A DNA stretch of 64,000 nucleotides from [Borrelia] finlandensis (GCF_000181875.2 NC_012234.1:1-64000), one strand, 5' to 3'. Positions 17,593-27,194 are shown, counted from the first letter of the stretch. Made by a program: numbers and translations. The notes: generated by a model not told the origin, from the sequence alone.

Positions 17593-17905
17593 TTAGGGGG
17601 CAGAAACGGGATTAGCAGGCCTAAAGGGCATAAAAATGCCCTTTAGGCCTTTAAAGAAGTATCCTTTTTTGTTTGCTCCTGAGGCTATTTTATTTTTTAC
17701 TTTAATTGTCATGTTTTTTAAACTTTCACTAGATGTATTTTCCACAAGATTTTATTAAGCGTTTTAATCTTTCATTTTGTTCGTTAACAACTATTTTTTT
17801 GATTTTTGTTTCTTGCTCTTGAGTAAATACCTCACTATACATATTACACAATAATGTTATTGCTGGCAACAGAATATATTTTGTTTTAAATATTCTTTTC
17901 TTCTT
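17593..17905 (-). pseudogene. frameshifted remnant of a small exported protein or lipoprotein
   Basis: Reading the minus strand from 17905, a frame encodes a lipoprotein-like leader (LLPAITLLC) and then MYSEVFTQEQETK up to a stop at 17729, with no ATG, GTG or TTG at the expected start. The next frame continues with ENTSSESLKNMTIKVKNK and KKGYFFKGLKG, ending at 17593-17595. The two pieces read as one ~100-residue protein broken near 17740. I do not recognise the family. The rest of the 17169-18026 gap has no other gene. Confidence 0.5.
17617..17650. repeat. 15-bp perfect inverted repeat with AAAA loop
   Basis: AGGCCTAAAGGGCAT (17617-17631), loop AAAA, then the exact complement (17636-17650). 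This very stable hairpin lies inside the 3' end of the degraded minus-strand frame (FKGLKGIFMPFRP) rather than after it, which is unusual for a terminator. Confidence 0.85.
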
Positions 17906-18026
17906 TTACCACTTATTTTTATTAATTTTATTATATTTAAAAAATAGATCTCTTTAATTAAATTACTCACGGTAAAAAACATTAATTTTTCTTGAGTTTT
18001 TAAAAGAACTTAATTAAAATTAAATA

Positions 18027-18620
18027 ATGATATTTAAAAATAGAAAAGAAGAATATATTTTTTTATTTAAAAAAGGTTTAAAAGATTTAGATATCGCTCA
18101 AATTTTAGGTGTTAGTGAATCTTTTGTAGCAAAAGCCCGAAATAAATATTTTAAATCCGGTGATTCTGTTTGTAAAAAGAATTCTTTTTCCAGCGACCTG
18201 GCAGAAGAAAGCACTACTAAAGTGTCTTTTAATGAGGACAATTTTAACAATTTGGTGCTGCTTGCTACAAAAAAGGCCTTTGAGCTTGAAAATGCCAAAA
18301 ATGAGGCTGAAAGGTTATTTTACGAGATAGTTTGTTCTTTTATTGATTCCCACCACAGATGTAAAAATCTCAGTTTAGCGGCAATAAAAAAGGAAGCATT
18401 AATTTTGGATTTAAAAATTAGCAAACTTCAAAGCGAGATTAGCGCCAATAAAAAAAGAGGCCTTAAAGGCCAAGAAAGCCCTGAAAGAGAGCTTGCTGAT
18501 AGGATTAAAAAGAGAGAAGAGATTGAAAAAAAGCTTATTACTATTTGCATGAGAGAGGATTTTGATACTCTTGTTAAGCTTAAATCTGTTTTAAGCAGTA
18601 AGAATTTAAAATTGGAGTAA
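18027..18620 (+). CDS. terminase small subunit-like protein (B31 BBA30)
   Basis: 197 residues. The N-terminal region reads as a helix-turn-helix (LKDLDIAQILGVSESFVAKAR) and the C-terminal half is a long charged helix (KREEIEKK). It sits 3 bases upstream of the large terminase gene, the standard place for the small subunit that recognises phage DNA. There is no strong ribosome binding site at the ATG. Role inferred from HTH plus neighbour. Confidence 0.75.
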   Translation: MIFKNRKEEYIFLFKKGLKDLDIAQILGVSESFVAKARNKYFKSGDSVCKKNSFSSDLAEESTTKVSFNEDNFNNLVLLATKKAFELENAKNEAERLFYEIVCSFIDSHHRCKNLSLAAIKKEALILDLKISKLQSEISANKKRGLKGQESPERELADRIKKREEIEKKLITICMREDFDTLVKLKSVLSSKNLKLE

Positions 18621-18623
18621 AAT

Positions 18624-19976
18624 TTGAAATTCTTAAGATCATTAGCATTTCTCAATCTTCAGAAAAAGTTTAAAAATAAGTTTAATATTAACATTTTGGA
18701 TTATATTAAGCCAAAACCAACCAAAATTTGTTTTAAAGATTTTGAAAACAAATACTTAACTGATAAGCAAAAGGAAGTTCTTTTTGACATAGAAAGTCAC
18801 GATTATTCAAAAGTAATATTTAGCGGCGGGATTGCAAGTGGCAAGACGTTTTTAGCTTCATATTTGCTTGTTAAAAAGCTTATTGAAAACAAATCTTTTT
18901 ATGAGCAAGATACCAATAATTTTATTATAGGCAACTCAATTGGTTTGTTGATGACAAATACTGTAAAGCAAATAGAGAAAATTTGCAGCTTGCTGGGAAT
19001 TGATTACGAGAAAAAGAAAAGTGGACAGTCTTTTTGTAAGATAGCAGGCCTTAAGCTTAATATTTACGGGGGTAAAAACAGAGATGCTTTTTCCAAGATT
19101 CGTGGGGGCAATAGTGCAATAATTTATGTAAATGAAGCAACAGTAATTCACAAAGAAACTTTACTTGAAGTAATAAAAAGGCTTAGAAAGGGTAAAGAAA
19201 TTATTATTTTTGATACAAATCCGGAAAGCCCTGCGCATTATTTTAAAACCGATTATATTGAAAATACAGATGTTTTCAAGACATATACTTTTACAACGTA
19301 TGACAATCCTTTAAATTCAGCAGATTTTATTCAAACCCAGGAAAAACTTTACAGGCGTTTTCCCGCCTATCGGGCTCGTGTGCTTTACGGGGAGTGGATT
19401 TTAAATGAATCTACGCTATTTAATGAGATGATTTTCAATCAAGATTATGAATTTAAAAGCCCAATAATGTACATTGATCCTGCATTCTCAGTAGGTGGAG
19501 ACAATACAGCCATTTGTGTTTTAGAGCGCACTTTTGAGAAGTTTTATGCATATATTTATCAAGACCAAAAACCAGTAAGTGATAGTTTAGTGCTTGCCTC
19601 TATTCAGGTTTTAATAGAAAATTTCAATGTAAATACCGTTTACATTGAGGAGAGAGACAGTACCAAAGGGGATGGAATTTTAACTAAAACAATTCTTTTC
19701 TTGAGAAACAAAAGCAGTCACTATTTTAAAGTTGCACCAATAAAACCTTTAAGCAATAAATTCAAAAGAATATGCGCGCTTATTCCTTTGTTTGAAAGCC
19801 GCAAAATAGAATTTTTAAAAATAATAAGTAAAAATGTAATATCTGATATTTACAGCTACAAAGGAGATGGCAAAACAAAAGACGATGCGCTTGATTCTCT
19901 TGCAAATGCGTATCTTCTTTTAACGCTAAATTATAAAGAAAAATTATTTCATTTCGGCAGGTTTAAATATTTATAA
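18624..19976 (+). CDS. phage terminase large subunit (B31 BBA31)
   Basis: 450 residues from TTG (frame coupled to the small subunit). The ATPase domain has Walker A GGIASGKT near residues 68-75 and a hydrophobic Walker B strand ending IIYVNEA near 167. The nuclease domain has DPAFSVGGDNTAICVLE near residues 286-300 and a late DALDSLANAY acidic motif, as in PBSX/SPP1-type terminases. This is the DNA packaging motor of the lp54 virion module. It appears complete. Confidence 0.92.
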   Translation: MKFLRSLAFLNLQKKFKNKFNINILDYIKPKPTKICFKDFENKYLTDKQKEVLFDIESHDYSKVIFSGGIASGKTFLASYLLVKKLIENKSFYEQDTNNFIIGNSIGLLMTNTVKQIEKICSLLGIDYEKKKSGQSFCKIAGLKLNIYGGKNRDAFSKIRGGNSAIIYVNEATVIHKETLLEVIKRLRKGKEIIIFDTNPESPAHYFKTDYIENTDVFKTYTFTTYDNPLNSADFIQTQEKLYRRFPAYRARVLYGEWILNESTLFNEMIFNQDYEFKSPIMYIDPAFSVGGDNTAICVLERTFEKFYAYIYQDQKPVSDSLVLASIQVLIENFNVNTVYIEERDSTKGDGILTKTILFLRNKSSHYFKVAPIKPLSNKFKRICALIPLFESRKIEFLKIISKNVISDIYSYKGDGKTKDDALDSLANAYLLLTLNYKEKLFHFGRFKYL

Positions 19977-20288
19977 TTTGTTCTAAATTTTTAGTTATCA
20001 ATTTAAGTTTATTGTAATTAATAATTATTTAAAAGTTTTTGTCTTTTGTGCTGATTTTGCTAAAAATTCCTTTTTGCCTTAAATCTAGGCCAAATCAATA
20101 TTAAATCAATTTTTAAAACAATTAAATTTTTATATTAAAAAATGCAAATTTTTGTAAAAAATATAAAATTAATATTCAATCTTTTAAAGGTTTTGAAAAA
20201 TTATTTTTAAAGTTTAATTTTTTGGAAAATATTATTGATATGATTTATAATTTAATTTTTATTATTTTTTACTTTGAAGGAGTCTATT

Positions 20289-20363
20289 ATGAAAAGCAGA
20301 TTTTTTCTCTATTTTTGTTCTCAAGCTTTGATTTTTTTAATTGCAATGCTTTTGGAAGCATAA
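20289..20363 (+). CDS. 24-residue hydrophobic peptide
   Basis: ATG with AAGGAG 8 bases upstream and a TATAAT-type -10 about 45 bases upstream. It encodes a short hydrophobic peptide (KSRFFLYFCSQALIFL..) ending in TAA. The promoter and ribosome binding site are better than chance in the ~590-base gap after terminase, but the peptide is too short to assign. The remaining gap (19977-20288, 20364-20563) holds nothing I can support. Confidence 0.35.
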   Translation: MKSRFFLYFCSQALIFLIAMLLEA

Positions 20364-20563
20364 TTTTGACTTTGAAAAAAAGCTTAGTTTGAAATATTTA
20401 AGCTAATTGTTTTTAAAAGAGAGTTTATTTTACATCAATTTTGATTAGATTTTATTAAATTAGCATTAGAAAAATTTGCTAAGTTTGTCAAATTTGTCTA
20501 GTGTAATCATTTTTAAGATTTATTTTTTCAATCTATTCAAATGTATTTCTAGGGGAGTGAAAT

Positions 20564-20767
20564 ATGAGAATTACCGGTCTTCTTTTTTTTTTAATGTGTC
20601 TTTTAGGTTGTAGTTCTTTTAATAAGTCGAGCAATAAAAGTTTATTGGCCAAAAATAAGCAAAAAGCATCAGATTATAACAGAGAGTATTATCAGAAAAA
20701 CAGAGAAAAACTTAAATTAAGAGCCAGAGAGCGATATCGTAGAAACAGAAAGCTTAAAATTAACTAG
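20564..20767 (+). CDS. small lipoprotein with basic tail (B31 BBA32)
   Basis: 67 residues behind AGGGGAG. The signal peptide ends LLGC (Cys 16); after a Ser/Asn/Lys spacer comes a strongly basic Tyr/Arg-rich segment (YYQKNREKLKLRARERYRRNR) resembling an HNH/YREYY-like nucleic-acid-binding helix. It lies between terminase and BBA33. Function unknown; a charged surface peptide is likely. Confidence 0.7.
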   Translation: MRITGLLFFLMCLLGCSSFNKSSNKSLLAKNKQKASDYNREYYQKNREKLKLRARERYRRNRKLKIN

Positions 20768-20932
20768 AAAAAATTAAGTTTATTAAACTTATTAATAATT
20801 TTTAAGTAATTTTAATATTAAATAATATATTTAAATTGAATAATAGTTTCATGTAAAATTTGTATGTTTTTTAGTTATTTGAAATAATTTTGAACTTTTG
20901 AAATAAATTAAATTTTCATTAGGAGAATATAC

Positions 20933-21472
20933 ATGAAGAGATATATTTATGTATATATCATTTCAGTAGCTGTAATTTCTTGTTATTTAAATGATTTTTC
21001 TGGTATGAAAGAAAATAACTGTAATAAATATGATTTAAGTTTTTCTGAGCTTTATTTAGCTGAAAGAGAAAATGCTATTTTAAAAATTCAAAGAAAATTT
21101 AAGAGCTTGACTGATAAAATAAGCTCCAGGATATCTAATTACAGTGAGATTAAAGTTGGCAATTTTTTTAGCGAATCTAGTGAACAAAAGATTAATCTTT
21201 TAAACAAAATATTAGAGATTTTAAAAATACAACATGGGTTAGTAGAAAAAAGCAGCAATATTTTAAGTAATCTTAAAATGTTAAGTGTAGGCAATTATGC
21301 CGCTTTTGATCCACAGCCAGAATTGAAACTTTTAAATCAAAAATATTCAGATATAGATGAAAAATTAAGAGAAATATGTAGTTGCATTCTTAGTAACAGT
21401 ATTGACTTTAATAAGGTTTTAAAGGATTTGATTTATTTAAAAGAGAGTGCTTTAGCGCTAATGCAAAAATAA
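20933..21472 (+). CDS. lipoprotein BBA33
   Basis: 179 residues with TAGGAG site and lipobox VAVISC (Cys 17). The mature part is helical with paired Cys residues late in the protein (REICSCILS). The B31 orthologue BBA33 has been described as a collagen VI-binding surface lipoprotein needed for mammalian infection. It stands alone, ended by a bidirectional hairpin shared with the convergent oppA-5 gene. Confidence 0.85.
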   Translation: MKRYIYVYIISVAVISCYLNDFSGMKENNCNKYDLSFSELYLAERENAILKIQRKFKSLTDKISSRISNYSEIKVGNFFSESSEQKINLLNKILEILKIQHGLVEKSSNILSNLKMLSVGNYAAFDPQPELKLLNQKYSDIDEKLREICSCILSNSIDFNKVLKDLIYLKESALALMQK

Positions 21473-21473
21473 G

Positions 21474-21516
21474 TTTTCATAAATAGAGTCAAAATTAAAG
21501 ACTCTATTTATGAAAA
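21474..21516. terminator. bidirectional terminator between BBA33 and oppA-5
   Basis: 17-bp perfect arms: 21474-21490 (TTTTCATAAATAGAGTC) and 21500-21516, with T-runs in both directions. It lies between convergent genes. Confidence 0.9.
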
Positions 21517-21530
21517 AGTTTGAAAATCAT

Positions 21531-23120
21531 TTATTCTTCTATAGGTTTTATTTCTGATAGGGCAAATCTTTCTGAATTGTTTGTATTCCACCCTAGCCAT
21601 TTGTCGTTTTTAAAAAGATAGTTTCCCGCAACACTGTATATTGGAATTATTGGATAATCATTTTCAATAATTATTTCTTCTATCTTTTTTAATATTTCTA
21701 ATCTTAGTTTTTCATCCCCTTCAAGATCGGATTTTATTATAAGCTCATCAAGTTCAGGATTTGAATATCCGTAAGATGCAAAATGTGAGCTTTTAGTTTC
21801 AAATATATTAAAGAATGCCATGGGATCTAAATAATCTCCTTGCCAGGACCTTACTGAGATCTCATATTGACCTTTTAAAATATTTGATATGTGGTTGACC
21901 CATGTTTCAGGCTCAATTTCTACATCAATGTTTAAAACTTTTTTCCATTGGCTTTGAATAAAACTAGCAACTTCTTTTTCAAGGTCATTTTTATTGTATT
22001 TTATTGTAAGGGTTGGAAAATTTTTACCATCTGGATATCCAGCTTCGGCTAAGAGCTTTTCTGCTTTTCTCGGGTTGTATGGCTTAAGCTTTTTCCCATA
22101 ATTATAGTTGTTAATATTAGGGCTTATTTTTCTTGTTGCTTTAAAGTTGTTGTCAAGAACTCTGTAAGCTAGAGTTTCTCTGTCAACCGCAAGAGCTAAT
22201 GCTTCTCTTACTTTTACATTGTTAAGAGGTTTAACATTTGTGTTTAGCGAAAAAAACCCAATTTGATTAATGTCAGCTGAATAAAAATCTTCTCTTAAGA
22301 TAAGCTCATTAATAAGGCTTAAGGGGATGTTATTAAAAATAGCATCTATTTCATTGTGCTCGTACATGCTGTAAATTCTGCGGGTGTCGTTTATAGTAAC
22401 AAATATGAGCTCATTAATATCAACGCTTTTAGCATCATAGAATTTTTCATTCTTTTCAAGAGATATTTCTTCGTTTAAGATCCTTCTTTTTAGCTTGAAA
22501 GGACCGCTTGTAACCATGTTTTCTGAGCTTGTCCATTTGTTTCCAAACTTTTTAACAATGTGCGTAGGAATGGGGATAAATATTGGGTGTGTAAGCATGT
22601 CAAGAAAATATATTGCTGGGCGAGAGAGAGTTATTTCTAAAGTTTGCTCATTAATTACCTTTATTCCAACTTCATCTGCATTTAATTTTGTTTCGTAAAA
22701 TTCTTGTGCATTTTTTATCTTTGATGTTAATAGGTTAATATTTGGCACATCAAGCTCATTTTCTAAGGCCATTATGTAGGAATCTCTAATGGTGCTTGCT
22801 GTTATTTTAATGCCGTCACTCCAATAAATGTCGTCTCTTAAATGGAATGTATAGCAGGTGTTGTCGTAAGAAATGTCCCAATTTTTTGCAAGTCCTGGCC
22901 TGTATCCACCCGTTTTGGGGTCACCCCTTAAAAGCCCCACAAATAGTTCGTTTATAATTAAATTACCTAGTCTGTCGCTGCAAAATTGTGGATCAAGCGA
23001 TGTTGGTTCGTCTCCAATTCCAACACCAAAGACAATATCATCTTTTGGTTTAGACATTGCTGCACACGAGATTACAGTAGCAATGCCCAATATTAAAAGT
23101 TCTCTTTTTTTTATTATCAT
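21531..23120 (-). CDS. oppA5: oligopeptide-binding lipoprotein OppA-5 (B31 BBA34)
   Basis: 529-residue periplasmic binding protein of the SBP_bac_5 (OppA/DppA) class. Lipobox VISC (Cys 19), then the family hallmark EPTSLDPQFC and later VREALALAVDR and WQGDYLDPMAFF. It delivers peptides to the chromosomally encoded Opp ABC transporter. It is the only clear metabolic transport gene in this window. Upstream (23121-23600) lies a hairpin at 23302-23341 and no other gene I support. Confidence 0.95.
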   Translation of the reverse strand: MIIKKRELLILGIATVISCAAMSKPKDDIVFGVGIGDEPTSLDPQFCSDRLGNLIINELFVGLLRGDPKTGGYRPGLAKNWDISYDNTCYTFHLRDDIYWSDGIKITASTIRDSYIMALENELDVPNINLLTSKIKNAQEFYETKLNADEVGIKVINEQTLEITLSRPAIYFLDMLTHPIFIPIPTHIVKKFGNKWTSSENMVTSGPFKLKRRILNEEISLEKNEKFYDAKSVDINELIFVTINDTRRIYSMYEHNEIDAIFNNIPLSLINELILREDFYSADINQIGFFSLNTNVKPLNNVKVREALALAVDRETLAYRVLDNNFKATRKISPNINNYNYGKKLKPYNPRKAEKLLAEAGYPDGKNFPTLTIKYNKNDLEKEVASFIQSQWKKVLNIDVEIEPETWVNHISNILKGQYEISVRSWQGDYLDPMAFFNIFETKSSHFASYGYSNPELDELIIKSDLEGDEKLRLEILKKIEEIIIENDYPIIPIYSVAGNYLFKNDKWLGWNTNNSERFALSEIKPIEE

Positions 23121-23301
23121 GTCCTTGTTAGCCTCCTTTATGCTCCTTTTTTATTACAAATATTCAATTTTTATTAGCAAATTATATTGCAATATTTTTG
23201 TAAAGTATTTTATTTCTGCTGCTGGGAATCCCAAAAGGCTTGTTGTTTTTTATTTAAAGGAGTTTAAAGCAAAAGGCTTTAACATACGCATTTTTTATTT
23301 T

Positions 23302-23341
23302 AAAACTACAAATAAGGCCTTAAGACCCTATTTGTAGTTTT
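23302..23341. terminator. hairpin upstream of BBA36
   Basis: 13-bp perfect arms AAAACTACAAATA (23302-23314) and TATTTGTAGTTTT (23329-23341). It lies in the oppA-5/BBA36 intergenic region with no obvious gene to terminate, so it may mark a lost gene. Confidence 0.6.
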
Positions 23342-23603
23342 AAAGAAGTTTTCAATGAATTGTTGATTTATAACATTAGACAAATATATATCCCTCTTTG
23401 TTTTTTTTCAAATAAAATTTTAACCTTTACTTGTATGTTAAGGCCTGTAAAGGAAATAAAAATTTAAGTTTTAATTTCTTTTTTTGTTCTTAAGGGATAA
23501 AAAGAATAATTCTAAAGAATAAAACAAAGAGATTGATTTTTCGTATGTCTTGATAATGCTAAAAAATGAACTATAATGACGACTTATTCTAGCGGAGGTT
23601 TTG

Positions 23604-24239
23604 ATGCAAAGGATAAGTATTTTATTAATGTTATTGGCGGTGTTTTCTTGTAAGCAGTTTGGCGATGTTAAATCGCTTACAGAAATTGATTCTGGGAATG
23701 GCATCCCTCTTGTTGTTAGCGATGTAGTTAAGGATTTGATTCCCAAAGAGATTTCTTTAACCCCCGAGGAAGCTGAAAAGCTAGAGTCTTTAAAAGTCTT
23801 TTTAAAAGATGCAATGGACGTTAATGGTAGAGAAGAAAAATTAAAAGCTGAGTACGAAAAATCTTATAAAGAATTTTTTGATTGGCTTTCTAAGGATGTT
23901 AGCAGACAAAAAGAATTTATAAGTTCTTTTGACAATATTTCCAGCATTGTTTCTAAAGCAGTAGATGCAAGCAAAAAGCAAAGCACCGAGCAACAATCTT
24001 TAGGCTTTAAAGAATATGTTTGCTACAAAATTAAAAATAGCACTGGGGGGTATTTAAGTTTATTTTTCCAAAAGGTAGTTGATGCATTTGGTGTTGATCC
24101 TTACAAAAAAGATAATGACGAGAGTGTTCAAAAACCTGTAAAATGCAATGAAGAGATTTTTAAAGTAATTAAAAAAGTGTTTACTGAAAGCGAGAGTAAC
24201 AACGAATTGAAAAATTTGAAAAATTGTGTAAATGTTTAA
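23604..24239 (+). CDS. lipoprotein BBA36
   Basis: 211 residues. GGAGG at 23594-23598 places the start at ATG 23604 rather than the TTG one codon earlier. The lipobox is LAVFSC (Cys 16), and the mature protein is helical and charged (LTPEEAEKLESLKVFLKDAM). It has the Asp/Glu/Lys composition of surface-exposed Borrelia lipoproteins. It is followed by a strong terminator and by BBA37. Host-phase function is not established from sequence. Confidence 0.85.
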   Translation: MQRISILLMLLAVFSCKQFGDVKSLTEIDSGNGIPLVVSDVVKDLIPKEISLTPEEAEKLESLKVFLKDAMDVNGREEKLKAEYEKSYKEFFDWLSKDVSRQKEFISSFDNISSIVSKAVDASKKQSTEQQSLGFKEYVCYKIKNSTGGYLSLFFQKVVDAFGVDPYKKDNDESVQKPVKCNEEIFKVIKKVFTESESNNELKNLKNCVNV

Positions 24240-24258
24240 ATTTGAGATATGATTTTTT

Positions 24259-24288
24259 AAAGACAAGTTCTAGTGAGAACTTGTCTTT
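24259..24288 (+). terminator. terminator after BBA36
   Basis: Perfect 13-bp arms AAAGACAAGTTCT (24259-24271) and AGAACTTGTCTTT (24276-24288), followed by TTCTTTTTT. Confidence 0.9.
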
Positions 24289-24321
24289 TTCTTTTTTAAA
24301 AGACTTTTAAGTGTCTTTATT

Positions 24322-24927
24322 ATGAGTGATGTCAATAACGTAAAGAGCAATTTACAAGATTTTAAATTTAATAATGTTAAATTTGCCAAGGAATTATCAA
24401 CTCAAGTGATTAATTCTGCTTTAGAAGTAGAGACCAATTTAAATAAGGTTTTAAATGCAAATAATTTACATGATGCTCATTTAAAGGTCCAAAAATCAAA
24501 ATCAAAACTTGTTTCTACGATCAATCTAGCCAAAAAGCTAAACAATCATCTACTTTTAGAATTTGATAAAATTTCTGATTTTGACATTCCCATAACATTT
24601 AGGATTGTTGACAAGATTTTAAAAGTATTTTATTGGACAATAGTCAATTTTGATTCTCACACAGTAAGTGAAATTGACTCAGTAGGGTTAAAAGAGATTG
24701 ATTTTTTGCATAAAGATGAAGAAGGAATAAAATCAGCCGAAGAAGAGATTAATAGCATTGAAAATTTAAAGACAAGAGAATTTCTCCTTGGGCTACTTTT
24801 GGTTATTAAATCCACATTTCAAGCAAATAGAGCCCTAATAAAAGCAATTAGAGCATCCCTTTCAGCGACATCTTTTATTGCTCAACGGGGAATAGAAGGC
24901 AAGAAGACATTATTTTTTTATTTTTAG
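24322..24927 (+). CDS. conserved helical protein (B31 BBA37)
   Basis: 201 residues, no signal peptide, predicted mostly helical (EVETNLNKVLNANNLHDAHLKVQKSKSKL). It starts only ~34 bases after the BBA36 terminator and has no recognisable ribosome binding site, so translation may be weak or leaderless. It ends before a strong terminator. I do not recognise a domain. It lies among the lipoprotein genes inserted between terminase and the portal-like gene. Confidence 0.65.
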   Translation: MSDVNNVKSNLQDFKFNNVKFAKELSTQVINSALEVETNLNKVLNANNLHDAHLKVQKSKSKLVSTINLAKKLNNHLLLEFDKISDFDIPITFRIVDKILKVFYWTIVNFDSHTVSEIDSVGLKEIDFLHKDEEGIKSAEEEINSIENLKTREFLLGLLLVIKSTFQANRALIKAIRASLSATSFIAQRGIEGKKTLFFYF

Positions 24928-24950
24928 TTTAATTGGATTTTCTGCATTTC

Positions 24951-24993
24951 AATATTAAAAGGTAGAGAAACAGCTCTCTACCTTTTTAATATT
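24951..24993 (+). terminator. terminator after BBA37
   Basis: AATATTAAAAGGTAGAGA (24951-24968) pairs with 24975-24993 around a 6-base loop. The following 285 bases to BBA38 hold no gene and end in a -10-like TATAAT cluster near 25264. Confidence 0.85.
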
Positions 24994-25277
24994 TATTGGG
25001 ATTGGATAAAGTATTAATTTAATTTTCTTTTTAATATCATTTTACAATGTCTATTTTTTTACAATGCGAGCAAAAGTAAGTAGAATATTTTGTAAGTTTT
25101 ACTTATATTCTTTAATTAATATTAGCATAAATACTTTAAAACGTATTAGTTTTTTTATAAAATTTTAAATCAATTTTAAATTTTAATATTTACATTTTGA
25201 ATATCAATATTATTTAATAATTAATATCAAATAATAATAATTTGCATAAAAAACTGTTTTTGATATAATAATGTATA

Positions 25278-26519
25278 ATGATATTTAAAAAAATGATTAA
25301 CGAATTTAAAATGGAAATAAAAAACAATAAATCCAAAATCAATCCTATTGATGTTTACAGATATTCAATTTTTTTTAGAAACTACATAGAAAGTACCGCA
25401 GAAGATGCACTTAAGAATGGAATTAATTTAAGCCTACTTGAAAAGTCTTGCTTGAAAGAAAGCAGCAAGTCTCTTTTGGGGTTAAAGGTGCAGTTAAAAG
25501 AAGCTCTTCTTGAAGCAATGATAAGCTACAGATTTAATGGAGCAGGTTATATTTTGGTAAAACCCAAAAGTGAAGATGAAGATTTAAGTAAAAAGGTTAA
25601 CAGCGAATTACCCACAGGTTTTAAATATTTGGATTTTCAAAAAATTATTAACAAAAGAGATTCTAGTTACGTGGAGTACCTTTCTAGCTCAAAAGACCCG
25701 GATGGTTTTGAGAGAGCAAGGGTTGTAAAAATAGATAAAAGCAGAGTAATAATTTATGAAAATTATGATTATGTTTTAGGCGTGCAAGAACCTGCTTACA
25801 CGCAAAGTTTGCTGCTTAACATTTGTCTTTTAGAACAAATTTATTTAGAAATAGAAAAAAGAATAAGAAATTATAATTTTTTGTTTTACAAAGACGAACA
25901 TTTGGTGGGACTTGTTGAATCTTTAGAGATTGCAAAAGAAGAAATTAATGTTTTGGCAAACAGCAAAGGCAAAATATTTTCTACCTTTTTTAAAGCTCAA
26001 GAGCCAAACAAAAGTTTTCAAGCATTAAGTAGTGCCTCTGACGAGCTTAGCAGAGAGCTTAGCAAGATTAAAAACACTCTAAACAATGATGGAATTTTTT
26101 ACACAGCATCAGAGAATGCGTGCCTAGAAGTAATAAAATATGATTTAGAGTTTTTAAAAGACGCATTTGAACTTGTTAAAGCAAAAATTGGCGCTGATAC
26201 CAAAGAGCCTTTAACTAGAAGCTTCAATGAGCAAGTCAAAGGGCTTGGCAGCAGCGGCAAGGGAGACAAAAGTAATTATTATGATTATTTAAAAGGCGTT
26301 CAAGAATCTGTTGCTAATGCGTGCAATCTCAAGCTTAACAAATATTACAGATTAAATATGAAGTTTAATGAGCTTGAAGCTTTAAGCTATGAGCAAAGAC
26401 TTCAAAAAGACAATTTGCTTCTTGATGTTTATTTTAAATATTTAGAGCTAATTAAAAATGAAAATCTAAGCGACAAGGCAAAAGAAAATTTAAAAGAACA
26501 ATTAAGTTTGGTTATTTAA
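25278..26519 (+). CDS. portal-like phage protein (B31 BBA38)
   Basis: 413 residues, soluble, alpha/beta with long C-terminal helices. In the cp32 gene order the gene after terminase that precedes the capsid genes is a DUF1073-type portal. The size and the segment TREPL/NEQVKGLGSSGKGDKSNYYDYLKGVQE late in the protein fit that role, where such proteins carry a clip-like loop. It starts the long lp54 structural operon. Function inferred by position; fold not verified. Confidence 0.6.
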   Translation: MIFKKMINEFKMEIKNNKSKINPIDVYRYSIFFRNYIESTAEDALKNGINLSLLEKSCLKESSKSLLGLKVQLKEALLEAMISYRFNGAGYILVKPKSEDEDLSKKVNSELPTGFKYLDFQKIINKRDSSYVEYLSSSKDPDGFERARVVKIDKSRVIIYENYDYVLGVQEPAYTQSLLLNICLLEQIYLEIEKRIRNYNFLFYKDEHLVGLVESLEIAKEEINVLANSKGKIFSTFFKAQEPNKSFQALSSASDELSRELSKIKNTLNNDGIFYTASENACLEVIKYDLEFLKDAFELVKAKIGADTKEPLTRSFNEQVKGLGSSGKGDKSNYYDYLKGVQESVANACNLKLNKYYRLNMKFNELEALSYEQRLQKDNLLLDVYFKYLELIKNENLSDKAKENLKEQLSLVI

Positions 26520-26530
26520 AAGGAGTAATT

Positions 26531-27118
26531 ATGGAAAAAATGGCTTCAGGCACAGACGAAACCCAAGAAGATTTAAAAGAGTCTAAAAGTAAAAACAATG
26601 AAGTTTTAAGCGACTCTTTGGTTAATGAGTTTTTGGAATATAAAAATCTCAAAAGTGCAAGTAATAACTTAACTGGTAATTTTTCTCACAATGATTTAAG
26701 AGAATCTGTTGAGATAAATAAACTTGCAAATGATAATTTAAGTTTTGAGTATAATACAGAAAATCTTTTAGCAAAAGGGTATTCTTTTAAAGAGGTTGTA
26801 AAAGGACAAGCTGAAGAGCTTATTAGAAAGTATGTAAAATCATCTCAAATATTTGCGGTAGCTCAAACTTACAACCTTGAAGAGATTGACTCTTGTTTTC
26901 GGTCAATACTAATAAGGCTTGCAAAGACTAATATTGATCAGAACAAGAATTCAGAAAATTCATACAAAGTCATAAATTTTCAAAGAATAAAATCAGATCA
27001 AAAAAATAATTTAAGAGACAGAAATGTTTTTTTTAACACATATCATGATTTAAGAAAAGCAATGCTTAATCAGTGGGAAGAGATTAAGAATGAATTTTAT
27101 TGTAATAAATTAGCTTAA
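26531..27118 (+). CDS. DUF1357-type protein, possible scaffold (B31 BBA39)
   Basis: 195 residues behind AAAGGAG, charged and predicted helical, with a disordered N-terminus (TDETQEDLKESKSKNN). It lies between the portal-like and DUF228 genes, the usual position of a head scaffold or protease, and has no catalytic motif. The size agrees with Borrelia DUF1357. Scaffold role is inference. Confidence 0.6.
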   Translation: MEKMASGTDETQEDLKESKSKNNEVLSDSLVNEFLEYKNLKSASNNLTGNFSHNDLRESVEINKLANDNLSFEYNTENLLAKGYSFKEVVKGQAEELIRKYVKSSQIFAVAQTYNLEEIDSCFRSILIRLAKTNIDQNKNSENSYKVINFQRIKSDQKNNLRDRNVFFNTYHDLRKAMLNQWEEIKNEFYCNKLA

Positions 27119-27194
27119 ATTTGTTTGAATTTTTGTAATTTAAGCTTTTAATGAAAAATTAAACAAAAAATTAATTTAAAAAAGGAGATTATTA

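Noticed and set aside
22873..23337. Plus-strand open frame ending in KRLVVFYLKEFKAKGFN near 23337
   Set aside because: Most of it is antisense to oppA-5 and it has no start signal; the short unique end could be chance or a remnant, not enough to call.
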